From Cryptomeria japonica (lineage: Eukaryota; Streptophyta; Pinopsida; Cupressales; Cupressaceae), in NCBI RefSeq assembly GCF_030272615.1, contig NC_081407.1:376195018-376259017 (forward strand): a stretch of DNA of 64,000 nt. The letters run 5' to 3'. Every line of letters starts with the position of its first letter. The first letter of the stretch is position 1. The notes below the pieces were generated by a model that saw nothing but the letters and a program-made list of their open reading frames with translations, did no database searches and was not told the DNA's origin. The position numbers were made by a program, and so were the translations under genes. This document shows positions 10,862 through 24,052 of this stretch, one piece after another.

Positions 10862-13175
10862 TGCATTGAGTTCACTCTTTTGCCCATATCCCACACCATC
10901 ATTGAATGGCCCCTCTCCATAGCAAGGGGCTTCAATCTCAGAAAACCCGGCAACAAAATCCTCGGTTACTCTAAAACTTTTGAATCCGAAATATAAAAGC
11001 GAAGATTTTTCTATTACAACAAGGCCCTAAAACAACACAATGTGGCTTTTCTTTAAATCATATTTTTCAGAAATGGCTAAGATAGAGAAGTGTTACCCAA
11101 CGTTTAGCCATTGTTTATTGACATTGATTTTTGTTTAAATGGCGAATGGGTTTCTGTAAGACCAAATCAAATTGCATAGGTCTTCAATGACAGAGACGTT
11201 AAATTTGGCTAACCTAATCCAAACGATGCTTTCAATCAAAATTAGGAAAACAAATTTGTGATAATCTAATGATATTTTTCCATTACATCTTTTGCAAGGT
11301 AAATTGACAGATTTCAAAGAAGAAAAAAGGTGTTGTTTTATAGAAGTTGAAGCAAATCTTCATGAAGCAAGATGACAAAATATGGCTCAATACCAAAAAT
11401 CAGCCCTCTATAAGTTCCCTAGGCTGCTAAGTAGATCCGCTTTAACTATTTGAAAAACAAAGAAGACCCTGGTTTCTACAGAATGTATAAAGCATACCTA
11501 TTGCCAAACACAGGGCATCTGGTGAAAATAAAAGCCTTGTGACTTCATCAGCATGTCCCTTCAATGTATCTAGATCCAAAGGTTGATGGCGTCAGGCTTG
11601 CACATGCCATATATATACAAAAGTACCATGAAACAATTAAAACCCTAGAAAATTAATCAATATGAATACCGTGAAATAAACATTGAATAATACTATAGTT
11701 GAACAATATCAAGATTATTCTTAATGAAAAAGTTGAATAGAATGAAATTTAATGTTCAAGACATTGGCACATTCATTGCAGATTGCTAGGTTAAAATCCC
11801 ATAAACAATTATAAATCGCTAAGAACAACTAAATTATGCATACAACTCACTGCATAAAACAAGAACTAAAGAAAAATCTTTAAAAAATTAAAACTACAAA
11901 GATTTTGTAGTGGAGCTAAAGGACTATAACTAACCAATCTCAGCAGTATCCTTACCAAAAATAATTGCATCACTAAATAGGCTGAATTCAAGAGTTAAAA
12001 ATACCAGGGATTCCATGACAAAGCTAGAAGAATATGATAACCAATCTCAGTAGTATTCTTACTGAAAAGAATGTCATTATTGAACGAGAAACCTTCAGGA
12101 GGTAAGAACACTAGGAATTTCATAACTGAACTCAAAATTCATTCCCACAAAATAGTTGGGAAACATTGAATGAAATAAAATAATTCTTTCAACTCGATTG
12201 GTGTTGTGTATCCAATGGGCAATGCCAACTGCAAGTCCAAATCCTAAAGAAGTAGATCTTACACTTCATTACATTTAGAAGCTAAATCTCAGTAGAGAAT
12301 CACATGTAATCAAACCAGAAAACCCCTAACAGACTTTAATTAAAAACTGGCGTCAGAATGGGGCTTAGGCAATTAAAGTCTGTAGCTGAATCTACCATAC
12401 TTTCTCTTTGATGTTTTGTTTCTTTCCTATGCAAAACCTACCTCCACGCAAGGCCTAACATGAGAAAGATTTATTCAGTGCAAATCATCTGAATGAATGT
12501 TCAAAACCCTAGTTCTAAGGATAAGAGACTAAATTACCTGTAAGTATCTCAAATGATTGTGGATTTTGTGCAGACCATAGTGGACATCTGTGTACAATAT
12601 TTACTTCCACATAACATATATATGCACAAAGTTATGTGCAACTACATCCTGCTGACAATTTTCTTCCTGGACATTCTGCTCCAATAGATCAATTCGAACA
12701 GCCAAAATAAAAATATTTTTTAGCCCTTGCGATGCACTAACAGACTTCTTATTTTGTGTGTTCTCTAGTCTGGATTTTTGGAATGCACTCGGGAGCCTCC
12801 TGTAAAGCCAATCATAGGCAGACAAAATATCTGGCATCAAAATATGGGGTAAAAAATGCACAAGTTGTTTATAGCACATAGTCAAATATAAAGCTATGTA
12901 ATAAATCCCTGCAGTTTGATTAGTTGAAAATGGAAAGATTAATCACTATTTAAGGCAGAGCCTTGCCAATAGTTCCTTGCAGGGTAGGAACTAAAAATTG
13001 CATTACAACCCATAGCTTTGAATAATAAAAAACGTGTATGAAAATTGTGAGATTCAAAAGAGTGCTTTATAATAAAAAAATCTTTTGATCCACACAAGAT
13101 TTGATTTATAATTAGTCTAAGTTTTTCTAGTGAGGTCATAGAACCATTTAAAAAGCAGTTACTAGGAATCTAATC
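10862..13175 (-). other. Spacer with weak, unidentified minus-strand ORFs
   Basis: Minus-strand frames at 12601-12885 (contains MPDILSAYDWLYRRLPSAF) and 10738-10956 look more protein-like than random AT-rich DNA, but neither matches a family I know. The 12885 frame opens at TTG, with a possible acceptor (ctgcag) on the minus strand near 12910. They could be exons of a decayed host gene. I see no supporting neighbours. Confidence 0.2.
11932..12130. repeat. Two diverged ~107-bp tandem copies
   Basis: aaccaatctcag plus agtat.cttac, then taaaaataccagggatt-like and taagaacactaggaatt-like strings, repeat with a 107-base offset (11932 and 12039). Confidence 0.5.
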
Positions 13176-14097
13176 AAAACTACCATGACTAAACTATGAA
13201 GGAACACACGCCTTTTTCAGATGTCTTTGGTTTGAATCCTGTTACATACCAACTGTCTTCGGCCCATTTTTAATCTCCTTGCCCTACCAAAAACGCACAT
13301 ATAATTTATTCATGGAATTAAACACATAATTACCCTTGACAATGGAAATCCAACCTAGAGAATCACAACTCCATTTGAATATTTTTTAATAATAGCTTTC
13401 TGAAAAATCAATTCCACTCTCTCCTTCAAATCACCAGCCTCTAGACAATTTTGAATAGCCTCTTAATTTCACATTAGCATCATGACTGTAATAGACTTTC
13501 ATATTACGCTCTGCCCTCTTGAAACTATTTATGCCAATCACCATCAAATTTTTCAGATATGAATGCGAGGCCTGGTTCTTGCACGACATTAGCAAAATAG
13601 TTGGTATCTAACCACAAGGTTCCCAATAGTCACATGATCGTGAATCAAATATTTAGCCACCCAACCATCTTTGAAGGTTTCAAAACAAACATATTTAACT
13701 CCCCATTCTAGTATCTTGCTTTAGCTTATTCTATAGGGGTCTCTTCATCTTCAAATGCTTGCAAACTACTCTCTAATTCCTTACGCGGCTCCTCATAATT
13801 TTTTATTTTATTTTTTTAAGAACTCAACCTTTTTGACAACATCCACTGATACCCACTCAAATTACCAATATAGTGATAGCTTGAATCACAAGGCCTATCT
13901 GATAATTGGGGACAATTTATCAGCTAGCATATATTTGGCAATCTTGGCAAAGAATATAGCATCTAGTTCTAAAAAACTCAAATTTAGAATTCAAAACTCA
14001 CACCAACACATGGGCATGGCTGTCATCTACTTTATCCTTAATCATCATCTCCTTAAACCTTTCTCTCACTAGATCTCGTAACCACACTGGTACCACT

Positions 14098-14322
14098 TGT
14101 TAAAACAAAAGACAAATTGGGAACACACAAATAATATACAAACACAATGTTTAGCATGGTTCACCAATTCTACTACATCCACCAGAAAGCAGAGCAACTT
14201 TATTATTATCGCAGCTTACATACACAGGGGTTTTCCCTCATATATATACAATAGTCTTCAAGAGAAGATAAAAAGACACAGGTGGGAAGGTGAAATGAAG
14301 AGTCATCCTTCACATCCCAACA
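14098..14322 (-). repeat. Shared LTR 1 of the array
   Basis: Plus strand runs tgttaaaac to catcccaaca (225 bp). The right flank atctcccacttg is the PPT on the minus strand (caagtgggagat); the left flank, taccact, is a mutated PBS. Confidence 0.85.
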
Positions 14323-17150
14323 ATCTCCCACTTGAAGTTTTACTTACACTAAAACCTCACATCTGAACAACCACCCACTTAAAGTATATCCTTTGTTTAC
14401 CATTCTTAACCAAATCCAAACACAATCACCAAATCCATGGTAATAAACATGCTGAGAATCAATCACCATAGTTGGAATAGCAACCATAAATAATTGCTAA
14501 CCACATCCAACAAACCACATAAAATCAAATAAAATCATGCCAACATATCCAGCCCATACAACAATTTGTGTAATCCCATCTTCCAACAAAATACACCAAA
14601 AATTGTTGATGTGCAAAAAAATAGAAGACACTTATATAGTAGTCCACATGTTGCATGAGCAATGTTAACCAAAAAAATAACTCAAATCTACCAATCAACA
14701 CTAACATAAAAAGTATGGAAATATCAAATCACGATGGCCTGCAATGTTGAACCATCCTACTGCAAAATATCACTTTACGTCCTCCAAGTCCTCATGAAAC
14801 GAACAGATGTTGCTGTTAAAAAAAAAAAAAGTAAAACAATAATAGATGACTTCAAAAAACTCTAGGAAGAAACATCTATCAAAACCATATCTCATCCTTC
14901 TACCAACACCACCAAGTGCTCATCTATGTCAAGTATGATCTCCTTTACCTCCCCAAATCAAATCATTAACAACACCCAACCAACATGGATGTAAGCTCCT
15001 GTAATCAAGGAAGATCAAACTCAATATCATTCCAAAACTAGGAACCATCTCCTCCAAGGAGATAAATCTGCTGAGTAGACCAAGAGTGGGGACTAAGAAT
15101 GCTCCTCTAGGATACACCAAGTAATAATGACTCTATCCAAGAATAATCTCCTCTATGTCCATAATGAACTCACGTCCATCACTAGGCGTAGGGTCCTCTA
15201 TCTTCTTGTTGAAACCTCTAAAGAGATATTGTCTCAACAAATATTCTCTAATCCCAAGAGAACTCTAGCCTCACCCAAGTCTCTTATCTTTCAAAAGCAC
15301 CTCCAATGTCAAAAGTCCCACTGCACATCTGCATTACCTAGGAACACAACATGACAACTTGATCTTACATCTTCACAAATGAAGACCACATGCTCCAATG
15401 AGCATAACTTGTCAAGAGAATTTTTATCATACCAACGCTCTAATCTATAATCAAGAGCCTAGCATGGCATAATAAAAATACCAACATCTCCAATCACATA
15501 AAGACAACCAGCTCCTGATAGCAAAAAAACAACAAAAAAACTCCCACTCCAGTGTTTCACCAGCTATTCATGCTATCATAAACATAAACTGTAAAATGAT
15601 ACCAACAACATCACAATAACAAGTCATAACTCACAGCTGCAAACACATTGCCACTATCAAATTTCCCTCCTCTTCCTCAGTGCAACCCTCAAACCCACCA
15701 GAGTGCAAGCCACAATTTACATCCACTCTCTAACAATTACTCCATACCCTGTAAAATTAGGGCCAAATCCATCATCTCCCCACCAACTTATCTAAGTTTT
15801 CAATTGCTGGGTTTGGGTAGTATTTTACATCCAAATCTACACATGAAATTTACCTTTGCTACTAAATTCTAATGAGAAGCCAATGTAGTCAACCCAGATG
15901 CACAAATTCCATTAGACCGAATGCAAATTTATCAAAATCAGACCATAAATCCTTGACTGTGGCTCAACAATTTGTGGGTATGAATTGTGAGATAATTGCA
16001 CCTCTGCACATCATCTTACTTCATTGCAAATCTACTCAAGTCCATCGGCTTGTCGAGAAAAGTGAGAATGCTAATCTGTGTGAGCAACATGGTTGGTAGA
16101 GTGATAGACAACCTTTGACTTCCTCTCATATGCATGGATCTACTTTGGAAATGAACATTATTTTCCTTAGAACATCTTCCATCCAAGTAGTAATTGTATT
16201 CCCATAAATATTTTGTGCAAGGATTGTTGAGCAATTCATTTCTTTTAAAATCATGACTAAAAGATGAAGGAACATACACCTTTTCAAATGTCTTCGATTT
16301 GAATCATGCTAGATGCCAACTATCTTGATCCCATTTTTCCCCTCCTTGGTCTACCAAAAATGCACATATAATTTATTCATGGAATTAAACACATCAATGG
16401 AAATCCAACTTAGATAATTACAACTCCATTTGAATATTTTTTAATAATAGCTTTTTGAAAAATCAATTCCACTCTCTCCTTCAAATCACTAGCCTCTAGA
16501 CAATTTTGGGTAGCCTCTTAATTTCGCATTAGCATCATGATTGTAATAGACTTTCATATTATGCTCTGCCCTCCTAAAACTATTTATGCCAATCACTGTC
16601 AAACTTTGCAGATATGAATGTGAGGCATGGTTCTTGAGCGACTTCAACAAAATACTTGGTCTCTAAACACAAGGTTCCCAATAGTCACATGATCTTGAAT
16701 CAAATATTTAGCCACCCAACTACCCTTGAAGGTTTCAAAACCAACATATTTAACTCTCCCTTCTAATATCTTGATGTAGCTTATTCTACAGGGGTCTCTT
16801 TATCTCCACATGCCAACAAACTACTCTCTAATTCCTTACGCAACTCCTCACAATCTTTTATTTTATTTTTCTAAACACACAACCTTTTTGCAAACATCCA
16901 TTAATACCCACTCAAATTACAAATATAATGGCAGGTTGAATCAAAAGGCCTATTCGATAATTGGGGATAATTTATCAATTGCCATATATTTGACAATCTT
17001 GGTAGAGATCATAGCATCCAGTTCTAAAAAACTCAAATTTAGAATTCGCAACACCGACACATGGGCATGGTTGTCATCTTTTTTGTCCTTAATCATCCTC
17101 TCCTTTCAAACCCTTCTCTCCCTAGATCTCGTAACCACTCTAATACCAAT

Positions 17151-17377
17151 TGTTAAAAAATAAGACAAATTGGGAACACACAAATAATACACAAATACAA
17201 TATTTAGCATGGTTCACCAATTTGGCTATATCCACTAGAAAGCAGAGAAAAGATCTTTATTATTATTGTAGCTTACATATATAGGTGTTTTCCCTCCTAT
17301 CTACAATAGTCTTCAAGAGAAGACAAAGAGACACAAGTGGGAAGGTGAAATGAAGAGTCAGGCTTCACATCCCGACA
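17151..17377 (-). repeat. Shared LTR 2 of the array
   Basis: 227 bp. Left flank ctaataccaat is the PBS on the minus strand (attggtattag); right flank atcacccacttg is the PPT. Confidence 0.85.
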
Positions 17378-19225
17378 ATCACCCACTTGAAGTTTGACTC
17401 ATGCTATAACTTCACATCTGAACAACCTCCCACTTAAATTATATCCTTTGCTTTCCATTCTCAACCAATATCCAAACACAATCACCAAACCCATGGTAAT
17501 AAACAAACTGAGAATCAATCACCATAGATGGAATCGCAACCACAACTAATTGCAAATCACATCCAACTAACCACATAAAATAAAATAAAATCATGCAAAC
17601 ATATCCAACCCATACAACAATTTGTGTAATCATATCTTCCAACAAAACACACCAAAAATTGTTGATGTGCAAAAACTAGAAGACACTTATATAGTAGTCC
17701 ACATGTTCCATGAGAAATGTTAACCAAAAAAATAACTCAAATCTACCAATCAACACTAACATAAAAGGTGTGGAAATAATCAAATCACAATGGCCTACAA
17801 CTTGCAACCAACCTGCTACAAAATCTCACTTTACATCCTCCAATTCCTCATGAAAAGACTACATATTGTTTTTAAAAAACAATGAAGTACAACAACAATA
17901 GGTGACTTAAACAAACTATAGGAAAAAATATCCATGCAAACCATATCTCATCCTTCTGTCAACACCACCAATTGCTCAGTTGTGTCAAGTATGATTTCTT
18001 TTACCTCCCCAAATGAAAACATTAACAATACCCAACTAACATGGATGTAAGCTCTTGTAATCAAGGAAGATCAAACTCAATATCATTCCAAACTAGGAAC
18101 CATCTCCTCCAAGGAGATAAATCTTCCTAGTAGACCAAGAGTGGGGGCAAAGAATTCTCCTTTAGGATACACCAAGTCACAATGACTTTGTCCAAGAACA
18201 ATAACCTCTAGGTCCATAATGAACTCATGTCCATCACTAGGTGTAGGCTCCTCGGTCTTCTTGCTGAAACCTCTAAAAAGATACTGTCTCAATAAATGCT
18301 CTCTAATCCTAAGAGAACTCTAGCCTCACCCAAGCCTCTTAGCTTTCAAAAGCACTTCCATGGTCAATCTGCCAATGTGTTTGATACTAAGAGCACTAAC
18401 AAAACCAATGTCAAAACTCCCACTGCACGTTTGCATTACCTGGGAACACAACATCACAACTTGATCTTACATCTTCACAAATGAAGACCACATGCTCCAA
18501 TGAGCATAGCCTATCAAGAGAATTTTTATCATGCCGTCGCTCTAATCTAGAATCAAGAGCCTACCATGGCATAATAACAAATGCCAACATCTCTAATCAC
18601 ATGAAGACAACAAACTCCTGACAACAACAACAACAACAACAAAAACTCCCACTCTAGTGTCACGCCAGCTATTTATGGTATCATAAACAAAACCATTAAA
18701 ACCATACAAACAACATTACACTAAGAAGTTATAACTTAAAACTACAAACACATTGCCACTATCAAATTTCCCTCCTCTTAATCAGCACAATACTCAAACC
18801 CAATAGAGTGCAAGCCACAATTTGCATCCACTCTCTAACAATTACTCCATACCCTATAAAATTAGGGCAAAATCCATCAACTCGCCACCAACTTATCTAA
18901 TTTTTTAATTGCTGGTTCTGGGCAGTATTTTACATCCAAAACTACACATGAACTTTACCTTCACTGCCAAATTCTGATGAGAAGCCAATGTAGTCAACAT
19001 AGATGTAGAAATTTCATTAGATAGAATGCAAATTTATCAAAATCTGGCCATAAATCCTTGACTGTGGGTTAACAATTTTTGGGTATGAATTGTGAGATAA
19101 TCGCACCTCCACAAATCAGCCCACTTCATTGCAAATCTATTCAAGTCCCTCGATTTGCTGACAAAAGTGAGAATGATAATCTGGGTGAGCAGCGTGGTTG
19201 GTAGAGTGATGGACAACCTTTTCCT

Positions 19226-19462
19226 TCATCTCATACGCATGGATGTACTCTGGAAATAACCATTAGTTTCCTCAAAACATCTTCCATTGATGTTGTAATT
19301 GTATTCCCACAAATATTTTGTGTAGGGATTGCTAAGAAATTCATTTCTTTTGAAACCATGACTAAAAGATGAAGGAATATACACCTTTTCAGATGTCTCT
19401 AATTTGAATCCCATTTGATGCCAATTGTCTTCAGCCCATTTTTCTTCTCCTTGCTCTACCAA
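19226..19462 (-). other. Recurrent unrecognised ORF segment 2 in the array unit
   Basis: A 78-codon minus-strand frame with EKVYIPSSFSHGFKRNEF and TKYLWEYNYNINGRC. The matching part of unit 2 (16016-16279) keeps the same frame with PSSFSHDFKRNELL and TKYLWEYNYYLDGRC. A possible acceptor (tttttggtag) sits just upstream in minus orientation, suggesting exon structure. It resembles no retrotransposon protein I know and could be a host gene fragment carried by the element. Confidence 0.3.
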
Positions 19463-20261
19463 AAATAGACATATAATTTATTCATGAAATTAAACACATA
19501 ATTACCATTGATAATGGAAATCCAACCCAAAGAATTATAACTCGATTTAAATAATTTTTCATAATAGCTTTCTAAAAAATCAATTCCAAACTCTCCATCA
19601 AATCACAAGCCTCTAGACAATTTTGGATAGCCTCTAAATTTCACATCAGCATCATGACTGTAATAGACTTTCATATTATGCTCTACCCTCCTAAAACTAT
19701 TTATGCCAATCACCATCAAACTTTGCAGATATGAATGTGAGGCTTGGTTCTTGCGCAACTTCAGCAAAATACTTGGTCTCTAACCACAAGGTTCCCAATC
19801 ATCACATGATCTTGGCTCAAATATTTAGCCATCGAGCCACATTTTAAGGTTTGAAAAGAAACATGTTCAACTCCCCCTTCTAATACCTTGTTTTAGCTTA
19901 TTTTACAGGGGTCTCCTCATCTCCACATGCCTCCAAACTACTCTCTAATTCCTTCCACAAGTCCTCATAATCTTTTTTTTTAAGGACTCAGCCTTTTTGA
20001 CAACATCCACTAATACCCACTCAAACTACAAATATAATGACAGGTTGAATCACAAGGCCTCTCTGATATTTAGGGACAATTTATCAACTGCCATATATTT
20101 GGCAATCTTGGCAGAGAACATAGCATCTAGTTCTAAAGAACTCAGATTTAGAAATCACAAATTACACCAACACATGGGCATGGTTGTCATCTGCTCTATC
20201 CTTAATCATCCTCTCCTTAATCCCTGCTCTCCCTGGATCTCATAACTGCTATGATACCAAT

Positions 20262-20490
20262 TGTTAACATAGAAGTAAAATTAGGAACACATAAATAATA
20301 CACAAACACAATAATTAGCATTGTTCACCAATTTGGCTACATCCACTAGAATGCAAAGAAAAGATCCTTATTATTATTCCAGCTTACATACACAGGGGTT
20401 TGATCTCATATATATACAATAGTCTTCAAGAGAAGACAAAGAGACATAGGTGGGAAGATGAAATGAGGAATCGGGCCTCACATCAAAACA
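20262..20490 (-). repeat. Shared LTR 3 of the array
   Basis: 229 bp. Left flank atgataccaat gives PBS attggtatcat; right flank atctcccacttg gives the PPT. Confidence 0.85.
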
Positions 20491-20604
20491 ATCTCCCACT
20501 TGAAGTTTGACTCATGCTGCAACTTCACATCTGAACAACCTCCCACTTAAAATATATCCTCCGCTTTCCATTCTCAACAAATATCCAAACACAATCACCT
20601 TTAC

Positions 20605-20892
20605 CTACCCAAATGAAAGCATTAACAACACCCAACCAAAATGGATGTAAGCTTTGTAATAAAGGAAGAGCAAACTCAATATCATTCCAAAACTAGGAAC
20701 CATATCCTCCAAGTGGATAAATCTACCGAGTAGACCAAGAGTGGGGAATAATAATTCTCCTCCAGGATACACCAAGTAACAATGACTATGTCTAAGAACA
20801 ATCTCCTCTAGGTCCATAATGAACTCACGTCCATCACTAAGTGTTGGCTCCTCAGTCCTCTTGTTGAAACTTCTAATGAGATACCATCTCAA
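20605..20892 (-). other. Recurrent unrecognised ORF segment 1 in the array unit
   Basis: A 95-codon minus-strand stretch with FNKRTEEPTLSDGREFIMDL and LGLLGRFIHLEDMVPSFG. Equivalent stretches recur at 18083-18292 and 14929-15120 in the other units with mostly conservative changes. It matches no Copia domain I know. It lies between the PPT and the middle of the unit. It may be a captured host exon or simply inherited sequence; real coding status is unproven. Confidence 0.3.
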
Positions 20893-22045
20893 AAAATGTT
20901 CTCTAATCTGAGGAGAAATCTAGCCTCACCCAAGCCTCTTAGCTTTCAAAAGCACCTCCATGGTCAATTTGCCAATGTGCTTGATACTAAGAGCACTAAC
21001 AAGACCAATGTCAAAACTCCCACTACACGTTTGCATTACTTGGGAACACAACATGACAACTTGATCTTACATCTTCACAAATGAAGACCACATGCTCCAA
21101 TGAGCATAACCTGTCAAGAGAATTTGTATCATGCCAATTCTCTAATCTAAAATAAAGAGCCTACCATGGCATAATAACAAACATCAACCTCTCTAATCAG
21201 ATGAAGACAACCAGCCCCTAACAGAAAAAAACAAAAAATAAACTCCCACTCCAGCGCGACTCCAACTATTCATGGTATCATAAAGAAAAAATGTAAAACG
21301 ATACCAACAACATCACACTAAGTAGTTATAACTTATAGTTGCAAACACATTGCCACTAACAAATTCCACTGTCCTTCAAATCATCAGCCTCTGGACAATT
21401 TTAGATAGCCTCTTAATTTCACATCAGCATCATGACTGTAATAGACTTTCATATTACACTCTAGCCTCCTAAAACTATTTACACCAATCACCATCAAACT
21501 TTGCAAATATGAATGTGAGGCTTGGTTATTGCATGACTTCAACAAAATACTTGGTCTCTAACCATAAGGTTCCCAATAGTCACATGATCTTGGCTCAAAT
21601 ATTTAGCCACCAAGCCACCTTTGAAGGTTTGAAAATGAAACATCTTTAACTCCCCCTTCTAATATCTTGCTTTAGCTTATTCTACAAGGGTCTCTTCATC
21701 TCCACATACCTACAAACTACTCTCTAATTCCTTACACAGCTCTTCATAATCTTTTATTTTATTTTTTTAAGCACTCGGCCTTTTTAACATCCACTAATAC
21801 CCACTCAAATTACAAATATAATTATAGGTTGAATCACAAGGCCTATCTAATAATTGGGGACAATTTCTCAACTGCCATATATTTGGCCATCTTTGTAGAG
21901 AACATAGCATCTAGTTCTAAAAAACTCAAATTTAAAATTCGCAAATTACACCAATACATGAGCATGGTTGTCATCTGTTGTGTCCTTAATCATCCTCTCC
22001 TTAAATCCTGCTCTCCCTAGATCTCATAACCTCTCTAATACCAAT

Positions 22046-22274
22046 CATTAAAACATAACACAAATTGGGAACGCACAAATAATACACAAACACAATATTT
22101 AGCATGGTCCACCAATTTGGATACATCCACCAGAAAGCAAAGAAAAGATCTTTATTATTATTGCATCTTACATACACAAGGGTTTTTCGTCATATATATA
22201 CAATAGTCTTCAAGAGAAGATGAAGATACATAGGTGGGAAGGTGAAATGAAGAGTCAGGCTTCACATCCCAACA
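22046..22274 (-). repeat. LTR 4, right outer end of the array
   Basis: 229 bp, with terminal TG changed to CA at 22046. It ends cccaaca at 22274, after which unrelated sequence starts. In element orientation this is the 5' LTR of the whole array. No target duplication can be assigned because the far end is truncated. Confidence 0.8.
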
Positions 22275-22552
22275 TAAGGACTGGCTTCTTGTTAAGCCTA
22301 TCAAAAGTACAAGTTAAATCAATTTATGATTACGCTGAGATCAATTACATATTGAAATGCATATATAATTAATGTCTAAGAAAAAATTTGGTGCAAACAT
22401 ATGTCAATGACAGTACCAAATAATTTTAATTTCAATTGGTAACTATGGAGGGATTGAAGTCATGGAATTTTCATAGTCTATTATGTTAATTCATATCTTT
22501 TTGGCTTTGAGTTGTGTATAATGTTTCTCATCACCAATGTTCCATTCATACT
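22275..22552. other. AT-rich spacer
   Basis: Unique-looking sequence right of the array; nothing recognised. Confidence 0.4.
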
Positions 22553-22637
22553 ATATGATTCATCATTAGAATGAGAAAATTAGTTAATGAGCAGAAATCA
22601 TCCTCACTAATTATTTCATTCTGATGATGGATCATGT
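22553..22637. repeat. Imperfect inverted repeat (~38-bp arms, short loop)
   Basis: Left arm tgattcatcattagaatgag and its continuation pair with the right arm, which contains ttatttcattctgatgatgg. The loop is about 9 bases. Could be a small fold-back element or a hairpin transcript; no target duplication is evident. Confidence 0.55.
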
Positions 22638-23439
22638 AATAAAAATATGAAGGAATTAATTACAAACCCATTGCATATTAAATTAGTGTCACATCAAACT
22701 TTTTCGCCAATCAACTTATGTCAACGAAGTGAATTAGGGAACAAAATGTTTTTGGATGGAAGCAAATTTGATTTCACTAGTGTTGTTTTCCACAAGCCTT
22801 TGCTACTAGAAAGTACAATTATTCACTAGATTTTTTTTTTACTCTAAATAATATTATAAATATATCTAACTAAAAAATGAGTAAATAAAATGCTGTTATA
22901 TTTTATTGACAAAATAATTTACATTCTTTATTTTAATTTTATTTAAAGAAGCTACTTTTATTTTACTCTATTTAATAAAAGATGGTATTAAACATCTAAA
23001 TAATTGGATAACAAAATAATGATTTTTTAAAACGTCTCCAAATGCTTAATTTATGGTATGTATTAAGAGTATCTTCTCTTATTATAAACTTTGATCATTT
23101 TTTTAAAAATAAATAAAACATAAAATACAAAATCTAAATTTTGCAGTAAATTATAAAATGTATATTTTAATATTTTTTTTAATAAAATTTATGCATAAAA
23201 ATGTTTAATATTTATTTTATTGATTTATAAAATTTGTTTGAAGAAAGATTTTTTTTTTCAAGTATTTTAGAATTAAAATTAATAATTATTCTTGACAATT
23301 ATAATTTGTACAAAAACATATATATTAAAATTGAGTAATTGACAAAAAAATATATATTAAAATTGATTACATTTAATTAGATTTATTTTGGCTTTAATGT
23401 AATGTCAATCTTGATTATTTTTATGATGAATAAATCGAT
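22638..23439. other. AT-rich spacer
   Basis: Very AT-rich, with short A and T tracts; nothing recognised. Confidence 0.5.
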
Positions 23440-23516
23440 CTCTCTCTCTCTTCATTTCTCTATCCATATATTTCACTATTCTATCTCCCTAACTCTCTAT
23501 CTATCTCCCTATCCAC

Positions 23517-23606
<90 letters not shown>

Positions 23607-23607
23607 A

Positions 23608-23658
<51 letters not shown>

Positions 23659-24052
23659 TCTTGTCCCCCTCTCTCTCCCACTCTATACCTCTACATCTCT
23701 TTGTTTGTCTATCTCTCTAATCTATATATCTCTCTCACTTTATCTCTTCCTCTATATCTCTACATCTCTTCCTCTCTTTCCTTATCTATCTCTCTATCTC
23801 TCCCTCTACCTCTCACTATCTCTATTAATTGTCTCTCTTATTCTCTCTCTCTATCATATTCTCTACCTTTATCGTCCTCCCTCCCTCACTATTTTAAGAT
23901 TTGTTTCCCTTTCTCTTCCTCTCCCTCTTTCGAGAACCCCCCACTCTCTCTCTCTCTCCATTCCTCTATATTTGTATTTTCTTACACCTCTCTCTCCCCC
24001 CCTCTATATTTCTCTCTTTCTATCCCCCTCTCTACTCTCTCTCCATGTCTTC
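23440..24052. repeat. Compound CT / TATC / TA microsatellite with degenerate CT-rich tail
   Basis: Perfect (CT)n at about 23520-23568, (ATCT)n to about 23605, and (AT)n to 23656, then some 400 bp of diverged CTCTCT/CTATCT sequence. The 221-codon frame across it is only Ser-Leu-Tyr repeat translation and not a gene. Confidence 0.95.

Larger units (their letters stand above)
13180..22274 (-). mobile_element. Tandem Copia-type retrotransposon array with shared LTRs
   Basis: Four ~227-bp LTRs (14098, 17151, 20262, 22046) lie in the same orientation, separated by homologous interiors. Start-to-start spacing is 3053, 3111 and 1784 bp. Each LTR has a Met-tRNA-type PBS on its left and a PPT on its right, read on the minus strand, so neighbouring copies share one LTR instead of carrying two each. 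The right edge (22274) coincides with an LTR end; the left edge (~13180) cuts through an interior. The third unit is shortened by internal deletions. No gag-pol domain is recognisable. Such arrays arise from unequal recombination between LTRs; that origin is inference. Confidence 0.8.

Noticed and set aside
12601..12885. 94-codon minus-strand frame with MPDILSAYDWLYRRLPSAF
   Set aside because: Protein-like, but begins with TTG and has no recognised family or supporting exons; kept only as a note in the spacer entry.
13180..22274. CRISPR-like or bacterial repeat array
   Set aside because: The repeats are 227-bp LTRs with PBS/PPT signals, spaced by homologous 1.5-2.9-kb interiors; this is a plant genome.
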